From an uncultured Oscillospiraceae bacterium (lineage in GTDB: Bacteria > Bacillota > Clostridia > Oscillospirales > Oscillospiraceae), in assembly GCA_949878425.1 (NCBI GenBank), contig CATLAL010000014.1:1-64000 (forward strand): a stretch of 64,000 nt of DNA, in the 5' to 3' direction. Position numbers and translations under genes: made by a program. The notes under the pieces were generated by a model, which saw only the letters and a program-made list of their open reading frames with translations, made no database searches and had not been told where the DNA came from. This document shows positions 8,279 through 16,614 of this stretch, piece by piece (positions within the stretch are counted from its first letter, which is position 1; the number at the start of each line of letters is the position of its first letter).

Positions 8279-9305
8279 AGAAAATGGGGTTCAGGTACAG
8301 CGACCCGTCGTGGAGCTCAAAGTGCAGATGGGGGCCGGTGGCCTGGCCCGTACAGCCGACCTCCGCGATTTTCTCTCCCATGGCCACGCTGCCGCCTGTG
8401 ACGGTGACCCGACTGCAGTGGGCGTACAGGGTAATATAGCCCCCCTGGTGCTGGAGCATGATATAGTTGCCCAGGGTGCTGCTTTCACCGGTGGCGTACA
8501 CGGCGCCGTCGGCAAAGGCCAGAATGTCCGTTCCCTCGTCCGCCGCCAGGTCCACGCCGTAGTGGAACCTGCTGCCCCCCTCGATGGGATGCTCCCTCCA
8601 GCCAAAGGAGGAGCTGAGCGAGCCCAGAATAGGGCTGCTGTGGGCAAAGCCCAGATTCCGCTGCTCCAGGCTGGCGTTATCCGGCAGGGCGGGCATGGTG
8701 TACACATAGGAGAGGGGCTCCGCCGTGGCGGTGTCGTCTGCGTCCTCCGCCGGCTCCACAGGCGATTCCACCACCGCCGGCGCCGCCGGTTGGGACTGCT
8801 CCGCCGCCCCGCTCTCGGAGGGCTGCTCCTCCCGCTCCGCCGCCCCGCTCTCGGAGGACTGCTCCTCCTGCTCCGCCGGGAGGGAGGCGCCGGTCCGCTG
8901 GGGCCCGGTCTGGACCTCCGGCTCCGGCTGGGCCTCCGGCGCGGGGGCGCTGTCCTCCCGCTGGGCGCCGTCCTTCTGTTGGGATGGATTGAAAACAGCG
9001 GTGTAGGCGTCCTGAAGGGACGCGCCGGCCCCCTCCTCCCCGCTGATGGCCCGGCCAATGGCCGCGAAGGCCTCCTTAAAGTCCGCGTTTCCGCCGATGA
9101 GCTCTCCGGCGGACTGGGCGAAGCCGCTGAGCGCCCCGGGGAACAGCAGCTTTACCATCACCAGAAGCACAAAGATGATGGCGCACACCACCAGACGGGC
9201 CATGCCCCGGCCCTCGCCGGGCGCTGAGCCGCCGGAGCGCGGCTGGGTCCGGGCGCGGCGGCGGAGCTGCTGTGCCCGCCGCCGCGCGGCGTCCGTTCTG
9301 TCCAA
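8262..9305 (-). CDS. spoIVFA: Membrane-anchored M23/LytM-domain protein, SpoIVFA-like
   Basis: The 347 residues start with a very basic cytoplasmic tail (RRRAQQLRRRAR), one membrane helix (LVVCAIIFVLLVMVKLLF), then a long Ala/Glu/Pro/Ser-rich linker with an EREEQPSESGAAE repeat. The C-terminal LytM fold has HYGVDLAADEGTDI, GNYIMLQHQGG, LYAHCSR and GPHLHFELHDG. The TTG start is chosen because AAGGAGGG lies 6 bases upstream of it. With the M50 protease gene directly downstream this looks like SpoIVFA, which holds SpoIVFB inactive until signalled. A SpoIIQ-like role is the main alternative, but the paired gene argues against it. Confidence 0.7.
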   Translation of the reverse strand: MDRTDAARRRAQQLRRRARTQPRSGGSAPGEGRGMARLVVCAIIFVLLVMVKLLFPGALSGFAQSAGELIGGNADFKEAFAAIGRAISGEEGAGASLQDAYTAVFNPSQQKDGAQREDSAPAPEAQPEPEVQTGPQRTGASLPAEQEEQSSESGAAEREEQPSESGAAEQSQPAAPAVVESPVEPAEDADDTATAEPLSYVYTMPALPDNASLEQRNLGFAHSSPILGSLSSSFGWREHPIEGGSRFHYGVDLAADEGTDILAFADGAVYATGESSTLGNYIMLQHQGGYITLYAHCSRVTVTGGSVAMGEKIAEVGCTGQATGPHLHFELHDGSLYLNPIFYVEIR

Positions 9306-9418
9306 ATCGATCCCTCCTTCTTTGCTCCCCCTATTTTATGCGGCGGCTGTCCCAAATTATGCGAAACAGGGTTATTTCGCCCCGCTCCGGTAAAAACTAG
9401 GGGGGAGGTGATGAGTAC

Positions 9419-10870
9419 ATGGAATCCATTTGGCATCAGACGGCGGCAAGCGCCCCCAGGCCGCCTCTGGCGGAGGATCTGGAGACGGAGGCCGCGGTAA
9501 TCGGCGGCGGTTTGGCGGGGGTTCTCACCGCCGCGCTGCTGGAGGAGGCGGGAGTGGAGACGGTGGTGCTGGAGGCGCAGCGTCTGGGGGGAGGCCAGAC
9601 GGGAAACACCACCGCCAAGGTGACGGCCCAGCACGGGACGCTCTACCATAAGCTGGAAAAAACTCTGGGCCTCGCCGCCGCCCGCCTGTACGCCGGGGCC
9701 AACCAGGCGGCGATTTCCCAGTATGAGCGGCTCATAGGGGCCCGGGGCATCCGCTGCGGCTGGGAGCGGCTGAGCGCCTGGCTCTACGCCAGGGAGGAGG
9801 AGGGGCTTCTGGAGCGGGAGGCCGGAGCCCAGGAGCGCGCCGGTCTCCCGGTGGAGCTGTGCCGGGAGACGGATCTGCCCTTCCCGGTGCGCGCCGCCCT
9901 CCGCTGCTCGGAGCAGGCCCAGTTCCACCCCCTGCGGTTTCTCTTCGCCCTGGCGGAGGGCCTGCGGGTCTATGAGGGGACCCGGGTGCTGGAGGCGGAG
10001 GGGGACCGGCTGCGCACCGCCGGCGGCACCGTCCGGGCCAGGCACATTGTCTTTGCCTGCCACTTCCCCTTTGTCAACGTGCCGGGGTACTACTTCCTCC
10101 GGATGCACCAGGAGCGCAGCTACGTGCTGGCTCTGGAGGGAACGAAAAAGCTGGAGGGAATGTACTACAGCGCGGACCCGGGCGGGCTCTCCCTGCGCTG
10201 GGCGGAGGGAAAGCTGCTGGCAGGGGGCGGCGGCCACCGCACCGGGGAGAACCGGGAGGGCGGGCGCTTCCAGGGCCTGGCCCGGACGGCCGCCCTGCTC
10301 TTCCCGGAGGCCCGGGAGGCTTCCCGCTGGTCCGCCCAGGACTGCGTCACCCTGGACGGCGTCCCCTATATCGGCCGCTTCTCCGCCTCCACGCCGGACT
10401 GGTACGTGGCTACCGGTTTCGGCAAGTGGGGGATGACCAGCGCCATGGCCGGAGCCCAGCTGCTGCGGGATCTGATCACTGGCCGGGAAAACGCCTATGA
10501 GGGACTGTTCTCCCCCCAGCGCTTCACCCCGGCCGCCTCCGCCGCCGCCCTGGCGGATAACGGCCTCCACGCCGCGCGGGATCTGGGCCGGGAGCTGCTG
10601 GCGCCCGCCCGGGAGCTGCTGGACGCCCTGCCGCCGGGACACGGCGGCGTGGTGGAGGCGGAGGGGCGAAAGGTGGGGGCATACAGGTCACCCGACGGCC
10701 AGGTGTTCCTGGTGGACACACGCTGCCCCCATATGGGCTGCCAGCTGGAGTGGAACCCGGACGAGCTGAGCTGGGACTGCCCCTGCCACGGCTCCCGGTT
10801 CGACTTTCGCGGCCGGCTCCTCTCCGGCCCCGCCCAGTCCGGCGTGGAAGCCGGGGAGGAGTCAATATGA
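9419..10870 (+). CDS. FAD-dependent oxidoreductase with C-terminal Rieske 2Fe-2S domain
   Basis: The 483 residues begin with a DAO-type dinucleotide fold (AAVIGGGLAGVLTAALLEEAG, residues about 25-45), continue as an amino-acid-oxidase-like flavoprotein (TLDGVPYIGRFS, TGFGKWGMTSAMAG), and end in a Rieske domain with CPHMGC near 436 and CPCHGSRFDF near 454, giving the Cys-His/Cys-His ligands. This is a known two-domain arrangement in clostridia and bacilli; the substrate is unknown. The C-terminus stops soon after GPA, slightly short for the family. GGGGGAGGTG lies upstream of the ATG. It is probably a single-gene unit; element A starts two bases after its stop. Confidence 0.85.
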   Translation: MESIWHQTAASAPRPPLAEDLETEAAVIGGGLAGVLTAALLEEAGVETVVLEAQRLGGGQTGNTTAKVTAQHGTLYHKLEKTLGLAAARLYAGANQAAISQYERLIGARGIRCGWERLSAWLYAREEEGLLEREAGAQERAGLPVELCRETDLPFPVRAALRCSEQAQFHPLRFLFALAEGLRVYEGTRVLEAEGDRLRTAGGTVRARHIVFACHFPFVNVPGYYFLRMHQERSYVLALEGTKKLEGMYYSADPGGLSLRWAEGKLLAGGGGHRTGENREGGRFQGLARTAALLFPEAREASRWSAQDCVTLDGVPYIGRFSASTPDWYVATGFGKWGMTSAMAGAQLLRDLITGRENAYEGLFSPQRFTPAASAAALADNGLHAARDLGRELLAPARELLDALPPGHGGVVEAEGRKVGAYRSPDGQVFLVDTRCPHMGCQLEWNPDELSWDCPCHGSRFDFRGRLLSGPAQSGVEAGEESI

Positions 10871-10872
10871 AA

Positions 10873-10945
10873 GGCATACATCCTTTTTCTTTTTGAAAAA
10901 AGTAAAAGGATCAAAAAGAAAAACTTTTGGCCTGAAACTGCGTTT
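10873..10945 (+). repeat. Element A, left half, copy 3
   Basis: GGCATACATCCTTTTTCTT starts just after the stop of the Rieske gene and forms a hairpin with the following AAAAGGATC, then continues to ACTGCGTTTCGCTTTTGG as in other copies. No right half follows. The next gene is convergent, so only the post-stop half is present. Confidence 0.65.
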
Positions 10946-10988
10946 CGCTTTTGGTTCTTTCTGTGGATTTTTCAGAACAGACGTTACA

Positions 10989-11022
10989 GCGGGCCCCCGG
11001 AAGATTTTTCCCGGGGGCCCGC
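10989..11022. terminator. Bidirectional hairpin between convergent genes
   Basis: GCGGGCCCCCGG and CCGGGGGCCCGC form a 12-bp stem around AAGATTTTTC. It lies between the Rieske gene (+) and gerQ (-). Confidence 0.55.
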
Positions 11023-11072
11023 CGCTGGTTTCAGATAAAACAACATAGAGCAAAGCGGGGCTTTGCGTACTT

Positions 11073-11130
11073 CGCGTCATTGCCGGCTTCGCCGTCAACG
11101 ACAGCTCAGGCAGCGGCAAGGCCGCTGCCC
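11073..11130 (+). repeat. REP-like unit (GCGTCATTGCCG...GTCAACGACAGCTC)
   Basis: GCGTCATTGCCGGCTTCGCC, GTCAACGACAGCTCAGGC and a short GCAGCGGC/GCCGCTGC hairpin. The same unit is found twice inside mutL (26806-26950, complementary strand) and next to a stop codon at 41995. Confidence 0.65.
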
Positions 11131-11190
11131 AAGTTCTTTTTGGTTCTTTTTCTTTCAGGAAAAAGGACAGGAAAAGAGTACAAGAAAACC
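11131..11190 (-). repeat. Element A, left half, copy 4 (minus sense)
   Basis: Read on the minus strand, CCTTTTTCCTGAAAGAAAAAG with CAAAAAGAACTT follows the gerQ stop, the same post-stop hairpin as after plus-strand genes. The GGCATAC end is not intact here. Confidence 0.5.
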
Positions 11191-11191
11191 G

Positions 11192-11824
11192 CTAGAAGCC
11201 ATTCTGGCCCTGCCAGGTCCGGGAGGCGGCGCAGTAGGGGACGCCCTTTACATTGTGGAACTGGACAAATTTCAGGGAGTAGAAATCGCAGGAAATATAC
11301 CGCTCGTAGTCCGGCTGGTACAGTACGATATAGTCGCTGCCCACGGTGTGGAGAATTCCCTGCCAGGTAACGGACTGCTGGGTCCCCACCAGGAAGGTGG
11401 CCACCACAAAGTAGCCCACGTTGCGGTCCAAAAGGCTGCGCAGGGAGGCCTGGTACGCCTCGGCGCTGTTTGAGGGCATGTGGGTCGCCTCCATGCCCAG
11501 CGGGTTTTTCATCCGCTGGCTCTGGGCCGCGTCGCTGGAGATGCTGCCCAGAGCCGTGCTGCCGTTCATACCGGGAATGGGCATGGGGGCGCTGTCCGAA
11601 TCGCCGGGGGGCGTGCTGCCGTCCATGGTGTAGACGGAGACGCCCTCGGAGGGGGGCTGCCCGTTGTAGCTCAGATTGGGATTGCCGTAGACCCAGGAGG
11701 GGCCCTTGTCCGGGGGGGCGCTGTAGCTGGTCTCGTCGGGGTTGTTGGTCTGGTGGTTGTTGATGGTTATATTCTGGGTGTTCTGTCCGTTCTGAGGGTT
11801 CTGCTGGCGCTGTGTGCTCTGCAT
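11192..11824 (-). CDS. gerQ: Spore coat protein GerQ-like
   Basis: The 210 residues have a long Gln/Asn/Pro-rich low-complexity N-terminus (QSTQRQQNPQNGQNTQN...) and a conserved C-terminal domain: DRNVGYFVVATFLVGTQQ, WQGILHTVGSDYIVL, DFYSLKFVQF. This fits GerQ (YwdL), a coat protein that is cross-linked in the spore coat and is needed to localise the cortex hydrolase CwlJ in Bacillus. A CwlJ/SleB-type hydrolase gene lies directly upstream on the same strand (34-base gap), the known partner. The Gln-rich tail would suit transglutaminase cross-linking. Identification rests on the C-terminal domain plus context. Confidence 0.78.
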   Translation of the reverse strand: MQSTQRQQNPQNGQNTQNITINNHQTNNPDETSYSAPPDKGPSWVYGNPNLSYNGQPPSEGVSVYTMDGSTPPGDSDSAPMPIPGMNGSTALGSISSDAAQSQRMKNPLGMEATHMPSNSAEAYQASLRSLLDRNVGYFVVATFLVGTQQSVTWQGILHTVGSDYIVLYQPDYERYISCDFYSLKFVQFHNVKGVPYCAASRTWQGQNGF

Positions 11825-11857
11825 GGATCATTCACTCCTTTATGGATTGCGCTCAGG

Positions 11858-12298
11858 TCAGGTTTTGTAGTAGGCGTCGGTTGGGTTATAGAAGCAGTGG
11901 TCCCCTATGCGGGTCTGCCAGTAGCCCACGTTGGAGGGGAAATTATTGCGGCATTTGGGGCTGAACGGGTTATAAAACCAGAGGGACTCCGCCACATCCG
12001 GCAGACGGTTGCCGGCAATGGCCCAATCCGCGATCTCATAGTGGATAGCCTGGGGCCGCATGTTGTATATGTTCTGGGGATTGTAGGCGCCCCCCTCCGT
12101 CTCACTGGCACAGACGAACTGATAGGGCTGGAAGATGATGTTGCGTATGCTGCCCTGGCCCACCCGGGCGTACTCGCCGCCCCTGGCATGGACCCGGTTC
12201 ATCACAACGCCGGCTACCGCCTTCATGCCGGCCTCTCCCTCTCCGCCGGCCTCGCATTCAATGAGGCGGGCCAGCAGCTCTCGGTCGGAATAAGCCAT
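11858..12298 (-). CDS. cwlJ: Spore cortex-lytic cell wall hydrolase, CwlJ/SleB family
   Basis: From this ATG the protein has 146 residues and is a single Hydrolase_2 domain: LLARLIECEAGGEGEAGMKAV, AGVVMNRV, FQPYQFVCA and AESLWFYNP. The acidic residue in IECEAGG corresponds to the catalytic Glu of SleB-type lytic enzymes. There is no signal peptide or binding domain, which fits CwlJ (a coat-located, calcium-DPA-activated hydrolase) rather than SleB. The frame extends to 12328, but AGGAG about 12 bases upstream favours the 12298 ATG. It is the first gene of a cwlJ-gerQ pair and should act during germination. Confidence 0.82.
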   Translation of the reverse strand: MAYSDRELLARLIECEAGGEGEAGMKAVAGVVMNRVHARGGEYARVGQGSIRNIIFQPYQFVCASETEGGAYNPQNIYNMRPQAIHYEIADWAIAGNRLPDVAESLWFYNPFSPKCRNNFPSNVGYWQTRIGDHCFYNPTDAYYKT

Positions 12299-12326
12299 AA
12301 GTACTTCACACTCCTGCTCTGGAACC

Positions 12327-12354
12327 ATTCTATGCGGCAGGGGCCGCTCTGGTG
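12327..12354 (-). promoter_or_regulatory. Possible sigma-E/sigma-K promoter of cwlJ-gerQ
   Basis: On the minus strand CATAGAAT (12334-12327) resembles the mother-cell -10 CATACAAT, with CACC 16 bases upstream. It lies just before cwlJ. The match is partial. Confidence 0.35.
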
Positions 12355-12369
12355 CGGCGGGGAAAAAGG

Positions 12370-12393
12370 CCGCCGGAGCTGACGCTCCGGCGG
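12370..12393 (-). terminator. Rho-independent terminator of metY
   Basis: On the minus strand CCGCCGGAGC-GTCA-GCTCCGGCGG is followed by CCTTTTTCC. It lies 26 bases past the metY stop. Confidence 0.8.
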
Positions 12394-12418
12394 TTTAGCG
12401 TATTCCTTATTAAAGGGA

Positions 12419-13702
12419 TTACCGGAGGGCGGCGAAGCCCCGCTCCAGGTCCGCAAGGATGTCGTCGATGTGCTCGATGCCGATAGACAGCCGGATGGTG
12501 TTGGGCTTAATGCCCTGGTCCAGCTGCTCCTCCGCTGTCAGCTGGCCGTGGGTGGTGGTGGCGGGGTGGATCACCAGGCTCTTGACGTCCGCCACGTTGG
12601 CCAGAAGGGAGAAGATCTCCAGGTGGTCGATAAATTTGTGGGCCTCCGCCACGCCGCCCCTGATTTCAAAGGTAAAGATAGACGCGCCGCCGCGGGGGAA
12701 GTACCGCTCATAGAGGGCGTGGTCCGGGTGGTCCGGCAGGCTGGGGTGGTTGACCTTCTCCACCAGGGGATGACCGGCCAGGAAGTCCACCACCCGCCGG
12801 GCGTTTTCGGCGTGGCGCTCCAGGCGCAGGGACAGGGTCTCCACCCCCTGGAGCAGCAAAAAGGCGTTGAAGGGGGAGATGCACGCGCCGGTGTCCCGCA
12901 GCAGCACCGCCCGGATGTAGGCCGCGAAGGGGGCGGGGCCGGCGCTGTCGGCGAAGCAGACGCCGTGGTAGCTGGGGTTGGGCGCGCCGATGGCGGCATA
13001 GCGGCCGCTGGCCTTCCAGTCGAATCTGCCGGAGTCCACGATGACGCCTCCCAGGGAGGTGCCGTGGCCGCCGATGAACTTGGTGGCGGAGTGGACCACG
13101 ATGTCCGCGCCGTGCTCAATGGGCCGGATGAGGTAGGGGGTGCCGAAGGTGTTGTCGATCACCAGGGGCAGGCCGCGGCCGTGGGCGATGGCGGCAATGG
13201 CGTCAATGTCCGGGATGTCGCTGTTGGGGTTGCCCAGGGTCTCGATAAAGACGGCCTTGGTGTTCTCCCGGATGGCCCCCTCCAGCTCCGCCAGGTTGTG
13301 GGCGTCCACAAAGGTGGTCTCCACGCCGTAGGCGGCGAGGGTGTGGGCCAGCAGGTTGTAGCTGCCGCCGTAGATGGTCTTTTGCGCCACGATGTGGTCC
13401 CCGCTCTGGGCCAGGGCCTCGATGGCGTAGGTGACCGCCGCCGCGCCGGAGGCCACGGCCAGGGCCCCCGCGCCGCCCTCCAGGGCCGCCAGGCGCTTCT
13501 CCAGCGCCTCCTGGGTGGGGTTGGTGAGCCGGCCGTAGATGTTGCCCTCCTCCGTCAGGTCGAACCGGGCGGCGGCGTGGGCGGAGCTGTCAAACACGTA
13601 GGACGTGGTCTGGTAGATGGGCACCGCCCGTGCGCCGGTGGCGGGGTCCGGCCGCTCCTGTCCCACGTGGAGCTGAAGGGTCTCGAATTTGTAGTTGCTC
13701 AC
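12419..13702 (-). CDS. metY: O-acetylhomoserine aminocarboxypropyltransferase (sulfhydrylase)
   Basis: The 427 residues are a full-length Cys/Met-metabolism PLP enzyme. The Schiff-base lysine is in VHSATKFIGGHGTS near residue 208; the PLP-stacking region ASGAAAVTYA and the family start ETLQLHVGQERPDPATGARA, plus NIYGRLTNPTQ, fit the MetY branch rather than MetB or MetC. It makes homocysteine from O-acetylhomoserine and sulfide in the cytoplasm. The start is GTG with AGAGGT upstream. It has its own promoter (13767-13795) and terminator and is monocistronic. The homocysteine methyltransferase at 15554 would use its product. No SAM riboswitch or T-box was recognised in its leader. Confidence 0.9.
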   Translation of the reverse strand: MSNYKFETLQLHVGQERPDPATGARAVPIYQTTSYVFDSSAHAAARFDLTEEGNIYGRLTNPTQEALEKRLAALEGGAGALAVASGAAAVTYAIEALAQSGDHIVAQKTIYGGSYNLLAHTLAAYGVETTFVDAHNLAELEGAIRENTKAVFIETLGNPNSDIPDIDAIAAIAHGRGLPLVIDNTFGTPYLIRPIEHGADIVVHSATKFIGGHGTSLGGVIVDSGRFDWKASGRYAAIGAPNPSYHGVCFADSAGPAPFAAYIRAVLLRDTGACISPFNAFLLLQGVETLSLRLERHAENARRVVDFLAGHPLVEKVNHPSLPDHPDHALYERYFPRGGASIFTFEIRGGVAEAHKFIDHLEIFSLLANVADVKSLVIHPATTTHGQLTAEEQLDQGIKPNTIRLSIGIEHIDDILADLERGFAALR

Positions 13703-13727
13703 GGCTTTTTACCTCTTTTTCCTGATT

Positions 13728-13749
13728 GTGCCCCGGGAGGCCGGGGCAC
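13728..13749 (-). other. Hairpin in the metY leader
   Basis: GTGCCCCGG-GAGG-CCGGGGCAC forms a perfect 9-bp stem between the metY promoter and its ribosome site. It has no T-tract on the minus strand, so it is not a terminator. Its role is unknown. Confidence 0.45.
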
Positions 13750-13766
13750 GGCTGTGGTATGGGTAC

Positions 13767-13795
13767 AAAATAGCACCCCGGCCCGGGTTTGTCAA
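13767..13795 (-). promoter_or_regulatory. Sigma-A promoter of metY
   Basis: On the minus strand TTGACA (13795-13790), a 17-bp spacer and TATTTT (13772-13767), with TGC before the -10. Confidence 0.7.
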
Positions 13796-13928
13796 CCGGG
13801 AACCGGGCGGCGGCGGGGATTTATCATAGCCAATAAAAACCAGCATTGCGCAGAAATTGGACACGATCACGAATATGCGGAACAAACATATAGAAAAGAA
13901 GATTGGGGCGCATATCACAATCTTTGTA

Positions 13929-13957
13929 TTGACAACGGGCAAACGTCCTGTTATAAT
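13929..13957 (+). promoter_or_regulatory. Consensus sigma-A promoter of rplJ-rplL
   Basis: TTGACA (13929-13934), a 17-bp spacer and TATAAT (13952-13957): a perfect match to consensus, as expected for a ribosomal protein operon. Confidence 0.9.
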
Positions 13958-13969
13958 AATTTTCGCGTT

Positions 13970-14110
13970 CCAAAGACAGCAGGTAGGGGCACGCCCCTGT
14001 AAATCCTGCCGAGGATTGCCGATCAGGTATTGATTCGCACAGTCCTTGCGCCTTGGCGCAGGGACTGTTTCTGTTTCTGGATACGCGATTGCCCCTGGCG
14101 AATCCTAATG
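13970..14110 (+). promoter_or_regulatory. Ribosomal protein L10 leader with attenuator-like hairpin
   Basis: AGACAGCAGG ... ATCCTGCCGAGGATTGCCG fits the conserved L10-leader core (inner hairpin and CCGAGG), by which L10(L12)4 represses its own operon. It is followed by a strong hairpin at 14039-14068 (ACAGTCCTTGCGCC/GGCGCAGGGACTGT) and a T-rich run (TTCTGTTTCTG), which could serve as an attenuator. Confidence 0.8.
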
Positions 14111-14125
14111 GAGGTGAAAACAAGA

Positions 14126-14650
14126 ATGCCTAACGCAAAGGTTCTCAGTGAGAAGCAGGCTATTGTGGCGGACCTGACCGGTAAGCTGCAAAACGCCGCC
14201 GCCGGCGTGCTGGTGGACTACAAGGGCATCACCGTGGCAGAGGATACCGCGCTGCGCGCGGAGCTGCGCAAGAACAACGTGGAATACGCCGTTGTCAAGA
14301 ACACCCTGCTCCAGTTCGCGGTCAACAACTGCGGCATGAACGAGCTGGACGATCTGCTCAGCGGCGCCACGGCCCTGGCCATCTGCCACGACGACCCCGT
14401 CGCCCCCGCCCGGGTGGTCAACGAGTTCGCCAAGAAGCTGGAGGGCTGCTTCGAGATTAAGGGCGGCTTCATGGACGGCAAGCCCATGCCGCTGGACGAG
14501 GTGATGGCCCTGGCCGCCATTCCCCCGTTGCCGGTTCTGCAGGCCCAGGTTCTGGGCACCATGCTGGCCCCCATTTCCGGCCTGGCCTGCGTGCTCAAGC
14601 AGATCGCCGAGAAGCAGGGCGCTCCCGCGGAGGACGCCGCCGTCGAGTAA
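14126..14650 (+). CDS. rplJ: 50S ribosomal protein L10
   Basis: The 174 residues begin MPNAKVLSEKQAIVADL and contain VLVDYKGITVAEDTALR, AVVKNTLLQFAV and the L10 C-terminal helix that carries L7/L12 dimers. GGAGGTG lies 9 bases before the ATG. The frame is open back to 14030, but that part is the L10 leader, so the longer start is rejected. It forms the base of the ribosomal stalk and is expected to repress its own operon through the leader. rplL follows after 51 bases. Confidence 0.96.
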   Translation: MPNAKVLSEKQAIVADLTGKLQNAAAGVLVDYKGITVAEDTALRAELRKNNVEYAVVKNTLLQFAVNNCGMNELDDLLSGATALAICHDDPVAPARVVNEFAKKLEGCFEIKGGFMDGKPMPLDEVMALAAIPPLPVLQAQVLGTMLAPISGLACVLKQIAEKQGAPAEDAAVE

Positions 14651-14701
14651 GACAATCCACAAAACGACATTGACTGAAAATTAATTAGGAGGTACCTAAC
14701 A

Positions 14702-15076
14702 ATGGCTAGCGAGAAAGTTACCGCTATGATCGAGGAAGTTAAGGCTCTGACCGTTCTGGAGCTCAGCGAGCTGGTTCACGCCCTGGAGGAGGAGTTCGGC
14801 GTTTCCGCCGCCGCCATGGCCGCTCCCGCCGCCGGCGCCGCCGCTCCCGCCGAGGCTGAAAAGACCGAGTTCGACGTGGTCCTGGCCAGCTTCGACGCCG
14901 CCAGCAAGATCAAGGTCATCAAGGTCGTCCGCGAGATCACCGGCCTGGGCCTGGCTGAGGCCAAGGCTGTGGTCGAGGGCGCTCCCAAGACCCTGAAGGA
15001 GGCCCTGTCCAAGGACGACGCCGAGGCGATGAAGGCCAAGGTCGAAGAGGCCGGCGGCAAGGTGGAGCTGAAGTAA
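14702..15076 (+). CDS. rplL: 50S ribosomal protein L7/L12
   Basis: The 124 residues show the N-terminal dimerisation helices ([21 protein letters not shown]), an Ala/Pro hinge ([17 protein letters not shown]) and the C-terminal factor-binding domain ([34 protein letters not shown]). The length is typical. TTAGGAGGTACCTAACA gives a strong ribosome site, fitting its need to be made in excess over L10. A strong terminator lies 74 bases downstream. Confidence 0.97.
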   Translation: MASEKVTAMIEEVKALTVLELSELVHALEEEFGVSAAAMAAPAAGAAAPAEAEKTEFDVVLASFDAASKIKVIKVVREITGLGLAEAKAVVEGAPKTLKEALSKDDAEAMKAKVEEAGGKVELK

Positions 15077-15150
15077 GCGCTCAGCCTTTTGATAACTGAC
15101 GACGTCTGAAATAAGACGCGCATAATGTCTGACAAATCATGACACCCGAG

Positions 15151-15185
15151 AGGGCTGTAGCAACTCGTTGCTATGGCCCTTTTTG
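15151..15185 (+). terminator. Rho-independent terminator of rplJL
   Basis: AGGGC-TG-TAGCAAC-TC-GTTGCTA-TG-GCCCT followed directly by TTTTTG. Confidence 0.92.
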
Positions 15186-15553
15186 TTGCCCTTTTCCGCC
15201 CCGGCATCCCCCCAAAAATCCCCCCAGCGAGGGGGCTTCTACGGGAAAGAGACATCAAAATTCCCTGCTGGATATACAGTACATAGCGTCCTTCCAGCTT
15301 TTTTAAATTTTATGTTCCAACCCTTTTCCCAGCTACATGAACTGTATTCTATTTTTTCGCTGCACTGATATGTGTCCTTGATTGCTGAACAAAATTGCAT
15401 AAAAACAGGATTTCTAACATATTCGCTTATGTCCTCAAAGGTAAAAGGGACTTACAAAAATCCAAAAACGTGCAAAAAAAGATTGAAAACGGAGGGAACA
15501 TCGGCTATCATATTCTTAATCAACAAACGAGCCCATACGCTGGAGGAAATCAC
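15186..15553 (+). other. AT-rich leader or intergenic region before the homocysteine methyltransferase
   Basis: About 370 bases that are much more AT-rich than their surroundings, with no gene I accept. TTGATT (15378) and TAAAAA (15400) make only a weak 16-bp-spaced promoter. GGAGGG near 15490 has no good start after it. I looked for S-box, T-box and cobalamin riboswitch cores and did not see them. The 15372-15557 frame is treated as spurious. Confidence 0.4.
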
Positions 15554-16456
15554 ATGACAAAACAGGAATTTGCCGCTTTGACCGGGGCCGGAATTGTACT
15601 GCTAGACGGCGCCACCGGCTCCAACCTCCGCGCCGCCGGGATGCCGGTGGGCGTGCCGCCGGAGCGCTGGGCCCTGGACTACCCACAGGCGCTGCTGGAT
15701 CTCCAGCGGGCCTACGTCTGCGCCGGGAGCCAGATTCTCTGCGCCCCCACCTTCTCCGCCAACCGGCTGGCCCTGCGCCACTACTTCCTGGAGGACCGGG
15801 TGGCGGAACTCAACGCCGCCCTGGTGGCCCTCTCCCGCCAGGCGTCCGGCGGACGGGCTCTGGTAGCCGGGGATCTGGCCACCCTAGGCCAGCCCATGGA
15901 GCCCGCCGGGCGCATGACCTACACCCGGGCCTACGACATCTACCGGGAGCAAATCCAGGCCCTGGCGGAGGCGGGGGTGGATCTGCTGGCGGCGGAGACG
16001 CTGATGGGCACGGAGGAGGCCCTGGCCCTGCTGGATGCAGCCTCCTCCGTGTGCGATCTGCCGGTGCTGTGCGCCTTCTCCGCGGAGGCCGACGGCGGCG
16101 TGCTCTTCGGCGGCAGCGTCCGGGAGGCCGCCCTGGCGGTCCAGGAGATGGGGGCCGCCGCCGTGGGCGTCAACTGCTCCGTTGGTCCGGACCAGCTGGA
16201 GGCGGTGATCCGGACCATCCGGGAGGCGGTAGACATCCCCGTTGTGGCGAAGCCCAACGCGGGGCTGCCGGTAATCGACCACCTGGGCCGGGCCCACTAT
16301 GCCATGGGGCCGGAGGACTTCGCCCGGCACATGGCGGTGCTGGCGGAGGCAGGAGCCACGATGGTGGGCGGCTGCTGCGGCACCACGCCGGCCCATATCC
16401 GGAAGCTGGCCGCGGCTGTGGGGCGCGGACCCTCCGGCGAGCCGGACCGCGAATAG
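15554..16456 (+). CDS. Homocysteine S-methyltransferase family protein
   Basis: The 300 residues are one homocysteine-methyltransferase barrel: LLDGATGSNLRAAGMP at the N-terminus, then the zinc site formed by GVNCSVGP near residue 210 and GGCCGTTPAHI near 275, with all three cysteines present. It lacks the folate-, cobalamin- and activation-domains of MetH, so it is either a stand-alone module working with separate partner proteins, as in many clostridia, or an MmuM-type enzyme using S-methylmethionine or SAM. TGGAGG precedes the ATG; the frame extends to 15395 through AT-rich DNA without a ribosome site. It fits functionally with metY at 12419. Confidence 0.85.
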   Translation: MTKQEFAALTGAGIVLLDGATGSNLRAAGMPVGVPPERWALDYPQALLDLQRAYVCAGSQILCAPTFSANRLALRHYFLEDRVAELNAALVALSRQASGGRALVAGDLATLGQPMEPAGRMTYTRAYDIYREQIQALAEAGVDLLAAETLMGTEEALALLDAASSVCDLPVLCAFSAEADGGVLFGGSVREAALAVQEMGAAAVGVNCSVGPDQLEAVIRTIREAVDIPVVAKPNAGLPVIDHLGRAHYAMGPEDFARHMAVLAEAGATMVGGCCGTTPAHIRKLAAAVGRGPSGEPDRE

Positions 16457-16614
16457 GCGAATAGAGCAGACTCTAGACCCCGCCAGCCCCCTTCAGCCGG
16501 GCAAGCCGGTGGAAGGAGGCGAAAATCGCGGTTTCATCGTGCTCGAGGGGGAGTGCATCAGCAGTCCGGGCTGTGCGGGAGCACAAAACGGCCAAATGGG
16601 GGCCGGCAGGCCGA

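Noticed and set aside
7661..9305. SpoIIQ/RseP interpretation of the M23-M50 pair
   Set aside because: The overlapping order LytM-domain gene then M50 protease fits spoIVFA-spoIVFB best; no PDZ domain as in RseP.
15372..15557. 61-residue frame with ATGA overlap to the methyltransferase
   Set aside because: GTG start without ribosome site in AT-rich DNA; overlap judged chance.
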